Shown here piece by piece: positions 38,384 through 48,589 of a stretch of DNA of 64,000 nt. The stretch covers positions 1,798,001 through 1,862,000 of the forward strand of contig NZ_BLKW01000002.1 of assembly GCF_010723305.1 (NCBI RefSeq), in the 5' to 3' direction. The notes below the pieces were generated by a model that saw only the letters and a program-made list of their open reading frames with translations, was not told the origin of the DNA and did not search any database. This DNA is from Mycobacterium botniense (GTDB lineage: Bacteria > Actinomycetota > Actinomycetes > Mycobacteriales > Mycobacteriaceae). The position numbers and the translations under genes are program-made. The stretch's first letter is position 1, and every line of letters begins with the position of its first letter.

Positions 38384-39043
38384 ATGCGGGCAGTGCTGGC
38401 GACCATGCTAGTCGTGGGTGGGGCGGTGGCTCCGGTGGCCGCGATGGCCGTGCATGCTGACCCGGAAACCTGCCCGGCCGTGTGTGACCGGATTCCCGGC
38501 AGCGCGTGGATTCCCGCACGCGACGTGCCGCTCAACGCGGTGTACCGCTGGCCTGCGCTGGCCGCGGCGGCGGTCGCGGTTACCGGGACGACGCCCCGCT
38601 TTCGGTTCGAGGAATTGTGCGCCACACCGACGCCGCCGCAGGATCCCCGCCAGTACGCCGTGGCGGCACGGGCCGCCGTCGCCAATCCGGATGGTCAGTG
38701 GCAGTTGCAGGCTCAGGTGCTGCACTGGCGCGGTGATACAGCACGCGGCGGCCAGGCCGCGGCGTCGGTGTTTCGCAATGCCGCGGCCGCGCTGCAGGCC
38801 TGCCAGCCGGGCACATCGCCGCCGATCACGCTCGAGCAAACCGACCGGCTGGTCGCAGTGGTCGGCGGACCGGTCGTTCTGCACACCTATCTTCTCGCCC
38901 ATCCCGCGAGCAGTACCGTCAGCGAACTCGCGTTGTGGTCGTCGGACCCGCCGCAGGTGCCGTGGCCACTGACGGCCGACACCCAAATACTGGACGCGAT
39001 GACCGCCCCGTTATGCACCGCCTACATTGCCTCGTGCCCGTGA
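38384..39043 (+). CDS. Exported conserved hypothetical protein
   Basis: 219 residues from the ATG at 38384. The first 28 residues (MRAVLATMLVVGGAVAPVAA, then MAVHA) are a Sec signal peptide with probable cleavage before DPETC. The mature part has five or so cysteines that could form disulfides. The start may be earlier (GTG at 38378). It corresponds to Rv0787. Function unknown. It lies just before purS, but the 52-base gap with a separate ribosome site gives no sign of a shared role. Confidence 0.72.
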   Translation: MRAVLATMLVVGGAVAPVAAMAVHADPETCPAVCDRIPGSAWIPARDVPLNAVYRWPALAAAAVAVTGTTPRFRFEELCATPTPPQDPRQYAVAARAAVANPDGQWQLQAQVLHWRGDTARGGQAAASVFRNAAAALQACQPGTSPPITLEQTDRLVAVVGGPVVLHTYLLAHPASSTVSELALWSSDPPQVPWPLTADTQILDAMTAPLCTAYIASCP

Positions 39044-39095
39044 GATCGGGGTCGTCGGTAGAGTTGGCGCCATACACGCCTGAGGAGGAATGCTG

Positions 39096-39335
39096 GTGGC
39101 CCGGGTGGTTGTCAATGTGATGCCCAAGGCGGAGATTCTCGACCCGCAGGGCCAGGCGATTGTCGGTGCGCTGGGACGCCTGGGGCATACGGGAATCTCA
39201 GATGTACGGCAGGGCAAGCGATTTGAGCTTGAAGTGGATGACAGTGTCGATGATTCCGAGCTCGCTGAGATCGCAGAGTCGCTGCTGGCGAACACGGTTA
39301 TCGAGGACTGGACGATAAGCCGGGAACCGCAGTGA
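39096..39335 (+). CDS. purS: Phosphoribosylformylglycinamidine synthase subunit PurS
   Basis: 79 residues from the GTG at 39096, which sits 7 bases after GAGGAGGA; the ATG at 39090 is too close to that site. [20 protein letters not shown] and [13 protein letters not shown] are the PurS fold. PurS bridges PurQ and PurL in the three-part FGAM synthase. Its stop overlaps the purQ start. Confidence 0.95.
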   Translation: MARVVVNVMPKAEILDPQGQAIVGALGRLGHTGISDVRQGKRFELEVDDSVDDSELAEIAESLLANTVIEDWTISREPQ

Positions 39336-40006
39336 CGGCCCGGGTCGGGGTCATCACCTTTCCCGGGACACTCGATGACGTCGATGCCGCGCGGGCGGCG
39401 CGGTTCGTGGGCGCCGAAGTCGTCAGCCTCTGGCACGCCGACTCAGACCTCAAGGGTGTCGACGCGGTCGTGGTTCCCGGCGGATTCTCCTACGGGGATT
39501 ATCTGCGCGCGGGCGCGATCGCCAGGTTCGCTCCAGTCATGGCCGGAGTCATCGATGCTGCCAGCAAGGGTATGCCGGTGCTGGGGATTTGCAACGGCTT
39601 CCAGATTCTCTGCGAGGCCGGGCTGCTGCCTGGTGCTCTCACCCGCAATGCGGGTCTGCATTTCATCTGCCGGGATGTGCGGCTTCGTGTGACGTCGACC
39701 GCGACAGCGTGGACATCGGTTTTCGAGCCGAACGCCGACATCGTGGTCCCCTTGAAATCCGGCGAGGGACGCTACGTGGCTTCTGAAAGGATGCTCGACG
39801 AACTCGAAGGCGAGGGGCGAGTGGTGTTCCGCTACCTCGACAACCCGAACGGCTCGCTCCGCGACATCGCCGGGATCAGTTCCCCCAATGGGCGCGTGGT
39901 CGGGCTGATGCCACATCCCGAGCATGCCATCGAAGCCCTCACCGGACCCTCTGAAGACGGGCTCGGCGTATTCTGCTCGGTGCTGAATTCGGTTCTTGAA
40001 GCCTGA
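39332..40006 (+). CDS. purQ: Phosphoribosylformylglycinamidine synthase glutaminase subunit PurQ
   Basis: 224 residues from GTG (GTGA overlap with purS). It is a class I glutamine amidotransferase: nucleophile Cys in GICNGFQ near residue 87, and His and Glu in [10 protein letters not shown] near 195. [12 protein letters not shown] near 48 is the PurQ signature. It supplies ammonia to PurL, whose gene lies 3.3 kb downstream beyond the encapsulin, DyP and pepC genes. Confidence 0.96.
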   Translation: MTARVGVITFPGTLDDVDAARAARFVGAEVVSLWHADSDLKGVDAVVVPGGFSYGDYLRAGAIARFAPVMAGVIDAASKGMPVLGICNGFQILCEAGLLPGALTRNAGLHFICRDVRLRVTSTATAWTSVFEPNADIVVPLKSGEGRYVASERMLDELEGEGRVVFRYLDNPNGSLRDIAGISSPNGRVVGLMPHPEHAIEALTGPSEDGLGVFCSVLNSVLEA

Positions 40007-40056
40007 TTTGACCTGTGTGTGCCTCGCTGACGGTGGTCTCGCTCCAGCCGGCACTG

Positions 40057-40854
40057 TCATGAGCTCAACGCCACCGAGGCCTCAGCTGTGTAGCACAAGA
40101 AGGTCAGCGTCTCCTGCAGGTATAGCTGTACCGTGTTAGCGTCATGAGCGAGGTAACCGATCGCCACGTCGGTCCCTAGTTGAAGATCGAAATCGCCTCC
40201 GCGAGTGGTCAATACGAAAGCACCATCGATAGCGGGCGCCCAGATGATATCGCCGTCGATCAGTCGGTGGATGTGCTCGCGAATCGGGTAGCCTTGCTCG
40301 GTGGTTTCGCTGACCTTGGTGTAGGCGTTCGCCGACAGCAGCACTGAATACGGGCCGTCCACACCGGCCAGTCGCAGGCCGGAAAGCGCCTGTGCGATCA
40401 CATCAGGGAAGTCACGGGCGTCTTTGGGCAGTTTCAGCGGAGGGTTCGAACTGGCGCTTCGAATGCCCTCGATCGACGCGGCGGCGTAGCCTTCGAAGAT
40501 GGTCCGATCTTCCACGAATGCCAGCTTCTTCGCAGCCACCTTAATGGGATCCCAGTTGGAGTCACGCGATCCACGTTCCACGTCATCGATCTCCGAACGT
40601 GAGAGCGTAAACGGAACGCGCAACTGCACAAGGGGTTTACTCGACCGCAGGTGGGCGACCACGCCGTCGGTTGGCGCGGCTACGTCAATCAGCCGGCCGG
40701 TGCTGACCGCTGCCGTCGTCGGCCCACTGGGACCGCTGACGTCAACGACGCGCCGTCCGGCGATATGGCGTTTGAATGTCCGTGACGCCTCCAATTCGAT
40801 TTCAGCCCATGCAGCTTCAGTGATCGGCGCGAGCTCGCGGTAGAGATTGTTCAT
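40057..40854 (-). CDS. enc: Encapsulin shell protein (Cfp29)
   Basis: 265 residues, standard for a family 1 (T=1) encapsulin. [20 protein letters not shown] is the conserved N-terminal arm that forms the cargo-binding pocket. WAPAIDGAFVLTTRGGDFDL and GYLAHDANTVQLYLQETLTF are the E-loop and A-domain regions of HK97-fold shells. It corresponds to Rv0798c (Cfp29). Sixty copies should assemble into a roughly 24 nm compartment. It is translationally coupled to the cargo DyP gene (ATGA overlap). Confidence 0.96.
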   Translation of the reverse strand: MNNLYRELAPITEAAWAEIELEASRTFKRHIAGRRVVDVSGPSGPTTAAVSTGRLIDVAAPTDGVVAHLRSSKPLVQLRVPFTLSRSEIDDVERGSRDSNWDPIKVAAKKLAFVEDRTIFEGYAAASIEGIRSASSNPPLKLPKDARDFPDVIAQALSGLRLAGVDGPYSVLLSANAYTKVSETTEQGYPIREHIHRLIDGDIIWAPAIDGAFVLTTRGGDFDLQLGTDVAIGYLAHDANTVQLYLQETLTFLCYTAEASVALSS

Positions 40855-41855
40855 CGAGAGATTCCTTTCAGACTGCCGATCGTTAACGAGCCGTCGGCGA
40901 GGTCAACTGTCGCCGCCGGGTGCGACCCAGGCAGCGGCGGCGGATCATCGAGGAAGCCGACGGTGGGCGAGAAGAACAAGCCGCCAGTGACGGCGGTGGA
41001 GAACTCCAAAATGCGGTCGGTGTTGCCAGGTGGGTTGCCCAAGAACATGTGGCGCAGCATCTTTTCGGTGACTTCAGGTGTGCGCGAATAACCGATGAAA
41101 TAGGTGCCGAACTCGCCCCTGCCGACCTCGCCGAATGGCATGTTGTGCCGCACGATCTTCAGTTCGGTGCCGTCGTCGTCGGTGATGACGTTGAGGGCGA
41201 TATGCGCGTTTCCCGGTTTGTCGTCCAGCTCGATGTCTTCCAGCTTGGTCCGTCCGATCACTCGCTCTTGTTCGGTGACCGACAGCGATTCCCACGCCGC
41301 CATGTCGTGCACGTACTTTTGCACGTGCACATAGCTGCAGCCCGCGAATTCTGGGTCCTCGTCGCCGACCTGGGTGGCTGTGGCGGCCAGCGGTCCCTGC
41401 GGATTTTCGGTGCCATCGACAAAGCCGAGCAGATCCCGGTTGTCGAAAAACCGGAAGCCGTGCACTTCGTCGACGACGGTCACGGCGCCGCCCATGGCCT
41501 TGAGGATCCGGTTGGCCAGCTCGAAGCAGACATCCATGGTCTCGGCCCGGATGTGGAACAACAGATCACCGGGCGTGGCCGGCGCGGTGTGCCGCGGGCC
41601 TTGCAGCTCTACGAATGGGTGCAGCGCCGCAGGCCGCGGACCGGCAAAGAGGCGGTCCCAGGCGTCGGAGCCGATCGAGGTGACCACCGACAAGTTTTTC
41701 CCCGGATCGCGGAAACCGATCGCGCGCACCAGCCCGGAAAGCTGGGGCAGTGCGTCATGCACGGTCTTTTCGCTGCCGCGCTCGATGATGGCCACCAGGA
41801 AGATCGCGGCAGGCGTTAGCGGCGCCAAAACGGGTTGCGGCAAAACGGCGGACAT
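40851..41855 (-). CDS. dyp: DyP-type heme peroxidase, encapsulin cargo
   Basis: 334 residues from the ATG at 41855. [11 protein letters not shown] is the GxxDG motif with the distal Asp of dye-decolorising peroxidases, and GYSRTPE near 240 and MLRHMFLG near 254 are also family features. The last residues [14 protein letters not shown], after a proline-rich linker, form an encapsulin cargo-loading peptide (LTIGSLKG type). It corresponds to Rv0799c. It is probably packaged in the adjacent shell and protects against oxidants. It is divergent from pepC. Confidence 0.95.
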   Translation of the reverse strand: MSAVLPQPVLAPLTPAAIFLVAIIERGSEKTVHDALPQLSGLVRAIGFRDPGKNLSVVTSIGSDAWDRLFAGPRPAALHPFVELQGPRHTAPATPGDLLFHIRAETMDVCFELANRILKAMGGAVTVVDEVHGFRFFDNRDLLGFVDGTENPQGPLAATATQVGDEDPEFAGCSYVHVQKYVHDMAAWESLSVTEQERVIGRTKLEDIELDDKPGNAHIALNVITDDDGTELKIVRHNMPFGEVGRGEFGTYFIGYSRTPEVTEKMLRHMFLGNPPGNTDRILEFSTAVTGGLFFSPTVGFLDDPPPLPGSHPAATVDLADGSLTIGSLKGISR

Positions 41856-41904
41856 AGTCACGACCCTAACGTCCCCCCTGACGCGTGGTGATAAACATAG
41901 GTGC

Positions 41905-43170
41905 ATGACGGCCACGGCGGCAGGCCTCTGTGAGTTCATCGACGCGTCTCCGTCACCGTTTCATGTCTGCGCCACGGTTGCGCAGAGATTGCGGACCGCC
42001 GGGTACACCGAGTTGGCCGAAATCGACGCATGGCCGCAGGCTGGAAGATTTTTCACGGTGCGTGCGGGTTCGCTGGTGGCCTGGGACAGTGGCGGTGATT
42101 GCGCGGACGATCCCAGGCCGTTTCGCGTTATCGGCGCCCATACCGACAGCCCCAACCTGCGCCTCAAGCAAAATCCCGACCGGCAGATCGCGGGATGGCA
42201 GGTGGTGGCGCTGCAGCCCTACGGGGGTGCATGGCTCAACTCGTGGCTAGATCGCGATCTCGGTATCAGCGGCCTGGTGTCGGTGCGCGAGGACGGCCAT
42301 ATCACCCACCGGTTAGTCCGTATCGATGATCCGATCCTGCGGATCCCGCAGCTGGCCATTCACCTGGCCGAGGACCGCAGGTCGGTCGCCCTGGATCCGC
42401 AGCGGCACATCAATGCGGTGTGGGCGGCCGGCGGCTCCCCTCGCTCATTTGTCGACTATGTCGCCGAGCGGGCCGGTGTGGAAGCCGGCGACCTGCTGAG
42501 CGCGGATTTGATGGCTCACGAGGTGGCTCCGTCGAGGCTGTGCGGGGTGGACGACGATTTCGTCAGCGCCCCGCGGCTGGACAACCAGGTCAGTTGCTAT
42601 GCGGGGTTAGAGGCCTTCCTGGCCGCCGAACCGCGGGGCTATCTGCCGGTGCTGGCGCTGTTCGACCACGAGGAGGTTGGGTCTACGTCCGATCACGGCG
42701 CCCAATCTGAGCTGCTGCTGACCGTGCTGGAACGTATTGTGCTGGCAGCCGGAGGAGGGCGGGAAGACCTACTGCGCCGACTCCCTGGCTCCATGGTGGC
42801 CTCGGCGGATATGGCGCACGCTACCCACCCCAATTACCCCGACCGCCATGAGCCCAATCATCCGATCGCCGTCAACGCGGGCCCGGTGCTAAAGGTGCAC
42901 CCCAACCTGCGTTATGCCACCGATGGCCCGACGGCCGCGGCATTTGTGCAAGCCTGCCGGCAGGCCGGAGTGCCGCTGCAGCGCTACGAGCATCGCGCCG
43001 ACCTGCCGTGCGGTTCGACGATCGGCCCGCTGACAGCAGCGCGCACCGGGATTCCCACTGTCGATGTGGGCGCCCCCCAACTGGCGATGCACTCCGCGCG
43101 CGAACTGATGGGTGCCCGTGACGTGGCGGCGTACACCCTGGCGCTGCAAGCATTCCTGTCGCCCGAGTAA
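41905..43170 (+). CDS. pepC: M18-family aminopeptidase
   Basis: 421 residues from the ATG at 41905 ([20 protein letters not shown]); the frame is open upstream but is antisense to dyp. Zinc-site motifs of the aspartyl aminopeptidase family are clear: [13 protein letters not shown] near 80, DHEEVGS near 255 and a late His in [12 protein letters not shown] near 400. It removes N-terminal residues from peptides in the cytoplasm and corresponds to Rv0800. Confidence 0.94.
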   Translation: MTATAAGLCEFIDASPSPFHVCATVAQRLRTAGYTELAEIDAWPQAGRFFTVRAGSLVAWDSGGDCADDPRPFRVIGAHTDSPNLRLKQNPDRQIAGWQVVALQPYGGAWLNSWLDRDLGISGLVSVREDGHITHRLVRIDDPILRIPQLAIHLAEDRRSVALDPQRHINAVWAAGGSPRSFVDYVAERAGVEAGDLLSADLMAHEVAPSRLCGVDDDFVSAPRLDNQVSCYAGLEAFLAAEPRGYLPVLALFDHEEVGSTSDHGAQSELLLTVLERIVLAAGGGREDLLRRLPGSMVASADMAHATHPNYPDRHEPNHPIAVNAGPVLKVHPNLRYATDGPTAAAFVQACRQAGVPLQRYEHRADLPCGSTIGPLTAARTGIPTVDVGAPQLAMHSARELMGARDVAAYTLALQAFLSPE

Positions 43171-43312
43171 GAAACCTTCCTGCGGCCACCCAGCCTGCAG
43201 CCACGGTCTGCAATCGAGCGTCCCCGCCCGCACCCTCGCCAGGCCGCCCATCGGCCAGCTGGGCACAACTATCTGCTCAAAAGTCTGCTCAAAAGCCCGA
43301 AAACATGGAATT

Positions 43313-43325
43313 TAGACTGTCGGGG
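43313..43325 (+). promoter_or_regulatory. Probable leaderless promoter of purL
   Basis: TAGACT at 43313-43318 fits the TANNNT -10 element and ends 6 bases before the GTG start of purL, with no ribosome site between. No good -35 is seen. The 12-base unit TCTGCTCAAAAG is directly repeated at about 43270-43293 just upstream. Confidence 0.45.
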
Positions 43326-45619
43326 TGACATCTGGGCTCACTCACGCGGTCGATACCGTTGAGCGCGCCGCCGCTACCCCTGACGAGCCCCAGCCGTTTC
43401 GTGAACTAGGGCTCAAAGCCGACGAATACCAGCGGATTCGAGAGATCCTGGGCCGCCGGCCCACTGACGCTGAGCTGGCAATGTACTCGGTGATGTGGAG
43501 CGAACACTGCTCGTACAAATCGTCGAAAATTTACCTGCGCTATTTCGCCGAGACCACCACTGACGAGATGCGCGCCGGCATGCTGGCCGGTATCGGCCAA
43601 AACGCCGGCGTGGTCGACATCGGGGACGGCTGGGCGGCCACGTTCAAAGTGGAGTCACACAACCATCCCTCCTATGTCGAGCCATACCAGGGGGCGGCCA
43701 CCGGTGTCGGCGGGATCGTCCGCGACATCATGGCAATGGGCGCCCGACCGGTCGCCGTGATGGACCAGCTCCGCTTCGGGCCGGCCGACGCTCCCGATAC
43801 CCGACGGGTTGTCGACGGCGTGGTGCGTGGTATAAGCGGCTACGGAAATTCACTGGGCTTGCCTAACATTGGCGGAGAAACCGTTTTCGATCCCTGCTAT
43901 GCCGGCAATCCGCTGGTCAATGTGTTATGCGTCGGAGTGCTGCGCCGGGAGGACTTGCACCTGGCATTCGCTTCGGGCGCCGGCAACAAGGTCATCCTGT
44001 TTGGGGCACGGACGGGGCTAGACGGTATCGGCGGGGTGTCGGTGCTGGCGTCGGACACCTTCGGAGGTGACGAGTCGGGGCCCGGCCGCAAGAAGCTTCC
44101 GTCGGTTCAAGTCGGCGACCCGTTTATGGAGAAGGTTCTCATCGAGTGCTGCCTCGAGCTGTACGCGGCTGGCTTGGTGATCGGCATCCAAGATCTGGGT
44201 GGTGCGGGGTTAGCTTGCGCCACATCGGAGTTAGCGTCGGCCGGCGACGGTGGCATGACAGTGCGACTGGATGCTGTGCCGCTGCGGACCAACAACATGA
44301 CGCCTGCCGAGGTGCTGTGCAGCGAGTCGCAGGAGCGGATGTGCGCGGTGGTTGCGCCGCAGAACGTGGACGCTTTCTTGGCGGTGTGCCGCAAATGGGA
44401 GGTGCCGGCCACTGTGATCGGCGAGGTCGCCGACGGTGACCGGTTGCGCATCACCTGGCACGGTGAAACGGTTGTCGATGTCCCGCCGCGGACGGTGGCA
44501 CATGAAGGTCCCGTATACCACCGCCCGATCGCCCGACCCGCTTCGCAAGACGAGCTGAACGCTAATACTTCGAGAACGCTGCACCGGCCGGCCACGGGTG
44601 AGGAGCTACGCTCAACTTTACTTGCGTTGCTTGGTAGTTCGCATCTGTGCAGCCGTAGGTTTATCGTCGAACAGTACGACCGCTATGTGCGCGGCAATAC
44701 CGTGCTCGCCGAGCACGCCGACGCCGGCATGCTGCGCGTCGACGAGTGCAGCGGCCGGGGTATCGCCGTGTCCACCGATGGTTCCGGACGGTATACGCTG
44801 CTGGATCCCTACACCGGTGCTCAGCTGGCGCTTGCCGAGGCATACCGCAACGTCGCCACCACCGGTGCCACGCCGGTCGCAGTGACCAACTGCCTCAACT
44901 TCGGTTCGCCCGAAGATCCCGAGGTGATGTGGCAGTTCGCTCAGGCGGTGCGTGGCCTTGCGGACGGCTGCGCGGTGCTGGGCATTCCGGTGACCGGTGG
45001 CAACGTGAGCTTCTACAACCAAACCGGCTCGACGCCAATTCTGCCTACCCCGGTGGTCGGGGTGCTCGGCGTCATCGACGACGTCAACCGGCGCATCCCC
45101 CCGGCGCTGGGTAGCAAGCCGGGTGAGGTGCTGATGCTGTTGGGTGACACCCGCGATGAGTTGGACGGCTCAGTGTGGGCCCAGGTCACCGCGGATCATC
45201 TCGGCGGGCTGCCGCCGGCGGTCGATCTGGCCCGTGAAAGAGTCCTGGCCGAGGTGCTGTCTGCGGCGTCGCGTGACGGGCTGGTCTCAGGCGCACATGA
45301 TCTGTCTGAAGGCGGCCTTGCCCAGGCTATCGTCGAAGCAGCACTAGCCGGTGAAACCGGTTGCCGGATCGTGTTTCCCGAGGGCTACGACCCCTTTGTG
45401 ATGTTGTTTTCCGAGTCAGCGGGCCGGATACTGGTGGCGCTGCCGCGCGACGGTGAGAACAAATTCCGGTCGTTGTGCGACACGCGTGGGCTGCCGGCAA
45501 CCCGCATCGGGGTCGTCGATAAGGACTCGGACACACTGGAGGTTCAGGGTCTTTTCTCGGTCACTCTCGCCGAGCTGCGCAGCACGTCTTACCGGGTGCT
45601 GCCCGGGCTTTTCGGATGA
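43325..45619 (+). CDS. purL: Phosphoribosylformylglycinamidine synthase subunit PurL
   Basis: 764 residues from GTG, the small PurL form that needs PurS and Pur[13 protein letters not shown] near 58 is the catalytic His region. [19 protein letters not shown] near 110 and [15 protein letters not shown] near 290 are ATP and substrate motifs of the AIR synthase-like domains. Two PurM-like halves are visible. A probable leaderless promoter precedes it, so it is transcribed apart from purSQ. Confidence 0.96.
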   Translation: MTSGLTHAVDTVERAAATPDEPQPFRELGLKADEYQRIREILGRRPTDAELAMYSVMWSEHCSYKSSKIYLRYFAETTTDEMRAGMLAGIGQNAGVVDIGDGWAATFKVESHNHPSYVEPYQGAATGVGGIVRDIMAMGARPVAVMDQLRFGPADAPDTRRVVDGVVRGISGYGNSLGLPNIGGETVFDPCYAGNPLVNVLCVGVLRREDLHLAFASGAGNKVILFGARTGLDGIGGVSVLASDTFGGDESGPGRKKLPSVQVGDPFMEKVLIECCLELYAAGLVIGIQDLGGAGLACATSELASAGDGGMTVRLDAVPLRTNNMTPAEVLCSESQERMCAVVAPQNVDAFLAVCRKWEVPATVIGEVADGDRLRITWHGETVVDVPPRTVAHEGPVYHRPIARPASQDELNANTSRTLHRPATGEELRSTLLALLGSSHLCSRRFIVEQYDRYVRGNTVLAEHADAGMLRVDECSGRGIAVSTDGSGRYTLLDPYTGAQLALAEAYRNVATTGATPVAVTNCLNFGSPEDPEVMWQFAQAVRGLADGCAVLGIPVTGGNVSFYNQTGSTPILPTPVVGVLGVIDDVNRRIPPALGSKPGEVLMLLGDTRDELDGSVWAQVTADHLGGLPPAVDLARERVLAEVLSAASRDGLVSGAHDLSEGGLAQAIVEAALAGETGCRIVFPEGYDPFVMLFSESAGRILVALPRDGENKFRSLCDTRGLPATRIGVVDKDSDTLEVQGLFSVTLAELRSTSYRVLPGLFG

Positions 45620-45629
45620 GCAGCCGGGC

Positions 45630-47394
45630 ATGAGCACGGGTGTGCACGACGTTGCCGGCGCGTCGGTTGCGGGAACGTCGCCGCGCGGCAGGCATCCGCT
45701 GCTGGTATGGGCGTGGCATCTGCTGCGGCTGAGATTCGTCGGCGTGGCGTGCGGCGCAGTGTTTTTTTTGCTTGTCGCTCACGCCGTCGCTGCTGCCCCG
45801 CGACTGGCTGTTCCAGGGCCTGATTGGCGGTATCAACGCCGCTTTCGGCTACGCCCTGGGCGTGGTGATCGACAAGATAGTGCAGCGTGTCGTGCTCCAC
45901 GCGGCCAGCTGGTGGCCGCCTCCTGCGCCGGTGCTGTGGGCAATGAAGGCCACGGTGGTGGGCCTTTCGGCGGCGGTATGTGTGCTGATGCTCATCCCGG
46001 CCGCTTCCTGGCAACGGCAGGTCTCGGCCCTGATGGGTATTCCGGGTCCGGCGACACTCGGTTATATGCGCACACTGCTCGTCGCGGTGGGAGTTGCTGG
46101 CCTGCTGGTCGGCACCGCCCGGGTGCTGATCGACGCTGTCATGCTGCTTGCCCGGACGTTGATCCGGCACTGGCATGTCCACGACGAAGTAGCCTTGTTC
46201 ATCGGCGCCGCGATCGTGGTGGGGCTACTGGTGACGCTGATCAACGGCGTTCTCGTCCGCGGCTTCTTCGCCGTGGCGAGCGCGATTGCCGAGCCGCGGA
46301 ACGCCAGTACACGCGGGGGCCTTCATCAACCGCTGTTGCCCGAAAAGTCCGGCAGCCCAGCATCATTGGCCGGGTGGGAGACACTAGGTTTTCAGGGCCG
46401 CAACTTTGTCGCCACCGGACCGCACGCCGCTGAGCTGACCAGAATCAACGGCCGGCCCGCTAAAGAGCCCATCCGGGTATACGCCGGTTTGCAGAGCGCC
46501 GCCAACGACCACAGCCGGGTCCGGCTGCTGGTCGGAGAGCTCGAGCGAACTCGGGCGTTCGACCGAAAGCTGCTCGTCGTTATCCCGACCACTGGCACAG
46601 GCTGGATCGATCCGGTAGCGGCACGGTCGTTGGAGATGATGTATAACGGCGACACCGCGATCGCCGGTCTGCAGTATTCGTACCTGCCTAGCTGGGTCTC
46701 CTTTCTGGCTGACCGGCAGAAGTCGATGGACGCCGGCCGGCTGATGATCGACGCAATTCACGACCGTTGGCAGCAGCTGCCAGCCGATCACCGGCCGAAA
46801 TTGGTGCTCTACGGCGAAAGCCTGGGTTCGATGGCCGGGCAGGCCGCGTTCCGGTTCCTTCCCGATATCAGCAAGATGGGTTTCGACGCGGTGCTGTGGG
46901 TGGGACCTCCGCAGGCCAGCCCGTTATGGCATGCGCTGGTTATGCATCGTGACCCGGGCACGCCGGAAGTGCAGCCCCGTTATGACAGTGGGAGCACAGT
47001 GCGGTTCTCCGAGGCGATCGACCCCGGGGATATCGCGCGGATCACAGCGCGACCGTGGCAGGGGACGCGGGTGCTCTTCCTGCAGCACCCCTCCGACCCG
47101 GTCGTGTGGTGGTCGCCCGAGCTGTTGTTCCACCGGCCGGCCTGGCTTGCGGAACCGCCGGGCCGGGACCGCAGCGCGTCCATGCGCTGGTATCCGGTGG
47201 TGACGTTCTGGCAGGTCAGTGCTGACCTGACGAACGCCGAGGGCGTGCCTGCCGGGCATGGTCACGACTACGCCAACACCATCGTGGACGGCTGGGCTGC
47301 GCTGGTGCCGCCGGACGGCTGGACTGTCGTCGACACGGAACGGATCCGTATTGCGCTTAAGCAGTCAGCAGGATCCGACGGGTACGAGAAGTGA
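45630..47394 (+). pseudogene. Membrane alpha/beta-hydrolase gene with single-base frameshift in a T8 run
   Basis: The ATG at 45630 opens a frame encoding MSTGVHDVAGASVAGTSPRG and the start of a membrane helix (LRLRFVGVACGAVFF). At a run of eight T (45762-45769) the frame is lost. From 45772 another frame continues as LSLTPSLLPRDWLFQG and runs 540 codons to 47394. Removing one T joins them as AVFFCLSLTPSLLPR, the expected family sequence, and gives 587 residues, the length I recall for Rv1069c. The protein has several N-terminal membrane helices and a C-terminal hydrolase domain with the GESLGSMAG elbow (Ser). It may be a real mutation, slippage-controlled expression, or a sequencing error. 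Confidence 0.85.
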
Positions 47395-48017
47395 TGCACG
47401 AGAACACATGTCGGAGGATCGCGGCGCTGTCGCTGGCATCGGTGCTGATCGGCTGGAGCTTTGTGAGCCCATACCTGCCGATGCGGTGGCGGGTACCGAT
47501 GCAGGCCGGGCTGGGCGGGCTTCTGGTGCTGGTCACCCGCACGTCGCTGGGCCTGACACCGCCGAAGCTGTGGGCAGGGTTGCGGCTGGGTTCAGCGGCC
47601 GCGGTACTGGCAGGGGTTGCGGTTGGGGTGATGACATCGGTGCGCCGGGTGCGGCTGGCGATGTCCGCGCGCGAACCGTTCACGTCAGCACCGGTCTGGC
47701 TGGGGTGGCAGATACCCTGGGGCACGGTGTGGGCCGAAGAAGCGGCGTTTCGCGGTGCGCTGAGCAGCGTCGGGATGGCGGCCTTCGGCCCGACCGGGGG
47801 ACGGATACTGCAGGCCGGGGCTTTCGGGCTCTCTCACGTCATCGACGCCCGTGCGCACGGGGAGCCGGTGGCGGCTACGGTGCTGGCTACCGGCATTGCG
47901 GGCTGGGTGCTCGGTTGGTTTGCCGAGCGGTCCGGGAGCATAGCGGCGCCGATGCTGGCGCATCTGGTGCTCAACGAGACTGCGGCGGCCGCCGTGCTGA
48001 CTATCCGGCATCGATAG
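47391..48017 (+). CDS. CPBP-family intramembrane metalloprotease
   Basis: 208 residues from GTG overlapping the previous stop, or ATG one codon later. Several hydrophobic segments are present. The CAAX-protease/bacteriocin-processing signature is complete: EEAAFRG (Glu116, Glu117, Arg121), then FGLSH (His149) and HLVLNE (His and Asn near 187-191). It corresponds to Rv0804. Bacterial members are membrane proteases or scaffolds; the substrate is unknown. Confidence 0.82.
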   Translation: MMHENTCRRIAALSLASVLIGWSFVSPYLPMRWRVPMQAGLGGLLVLVTRTSLGLTPPKLWAGLRLGSAAAVLAGVAVGVMTSVRRVRLAMSAREPFTSAPVWLGWQIPWGTVWAEEAAFRGALSSVGMAAFGPTGGRILQAGAFGLSHVIDARAHGEPVAATVLATGIAGWVLGWFAERSGSIAAPMLAHLVLNETAAAAVLTIRHR

Positions 48018-48096
48018 GCGCCTTGGGCGCCGCCAACTGCGCAACCTCATGTACGGTAGGCGGCGGTGCAGGCTCATGACGTTGCCACCCTGAAAC

Positions 48097-48489
48097 GTGT
48101 CGACCCGTCAGCAGGCTGATCCAGCCAAGACCCGCGACGCTGTCGTGGCGGTCGCGCAGTGGTTGCGCGATGCCACCCGTCCTGCGCCTGACCGTGCCGA
48201 CCTGGCGGCTGCCGTTCGGCTCACCGCGCGCACGCTGGCCTCGCTGGCACCCGGGGCCAGCGTCGAGGTCCGGATTCCGCCGTTCGTGGCCGTCCAATGC
48301 GTGTCCGGGCCAAAGCACACCCGGGGTACACCACCCAACGTTGTCGAGACGGATCCGCGGACCTGGCTGTTGTTGGCGACCGGGCTGCAGACGATCACCG
48401 AAGCGAAGGCCAGCGGTGCGCTGACACTATCGGGTGCCCGGGCCGGCGAGATCGAATCGTGGCTGCCGATAGTGAGTTTGTCGTGCTGA
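48097..48489 (+). CDS. SCP-like (sterol carrier family) protein
   Basis: 130 residues from GTG. The alternation of an N-terminal helix, VEVRIPPFVAVQCVSG, and a C-terminal half with TDPRTWLLLATGLQTITEA and GALTLSGARAGEIESWLPI fits the bacterial sterol-carrier-like family, with a lipid-binding or dimerising fold. It corresponds to Rv0807 and precedes purF as there. No catalytic residues are known. Function unknown. Confidence 0.78.
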   Translation: MSTRQQADPAKTRDAVVAVAQWLRDATRPAPDRADLAAAVRLTARTLASLAPGASVEVRIPPFVAVQCVSGPKHTRGTPPNVVETDPRTWLLLATGLQTITEAKASGALTLSGARAGEIESWLPIVSLSC

Positions 48490-48589
48490 GTTATGCTTTG
48501 CGGCGCAACACGCCTGCTGGATGCGGCGACTGCAGCGCCCTCGCCGTAAACTCGGGTACATCACCGACAGCGCAGGGAGCCGCCCCACA

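Noticed and set aside
41374-41904. Upstream extension of pepC by 177 codons
   Set aside because: It is antisense to dyp and unlike M18 peptidases; the ATG at 41905 gives the proper start.
45453-46433. 326-codon plus frame across the purL end and hydrolase
   Set aside because: Only its segment from 45630 to the T8 run is meaningful; the remainder is out-of-frame hydrolase sequence rich in Arg and Gly.
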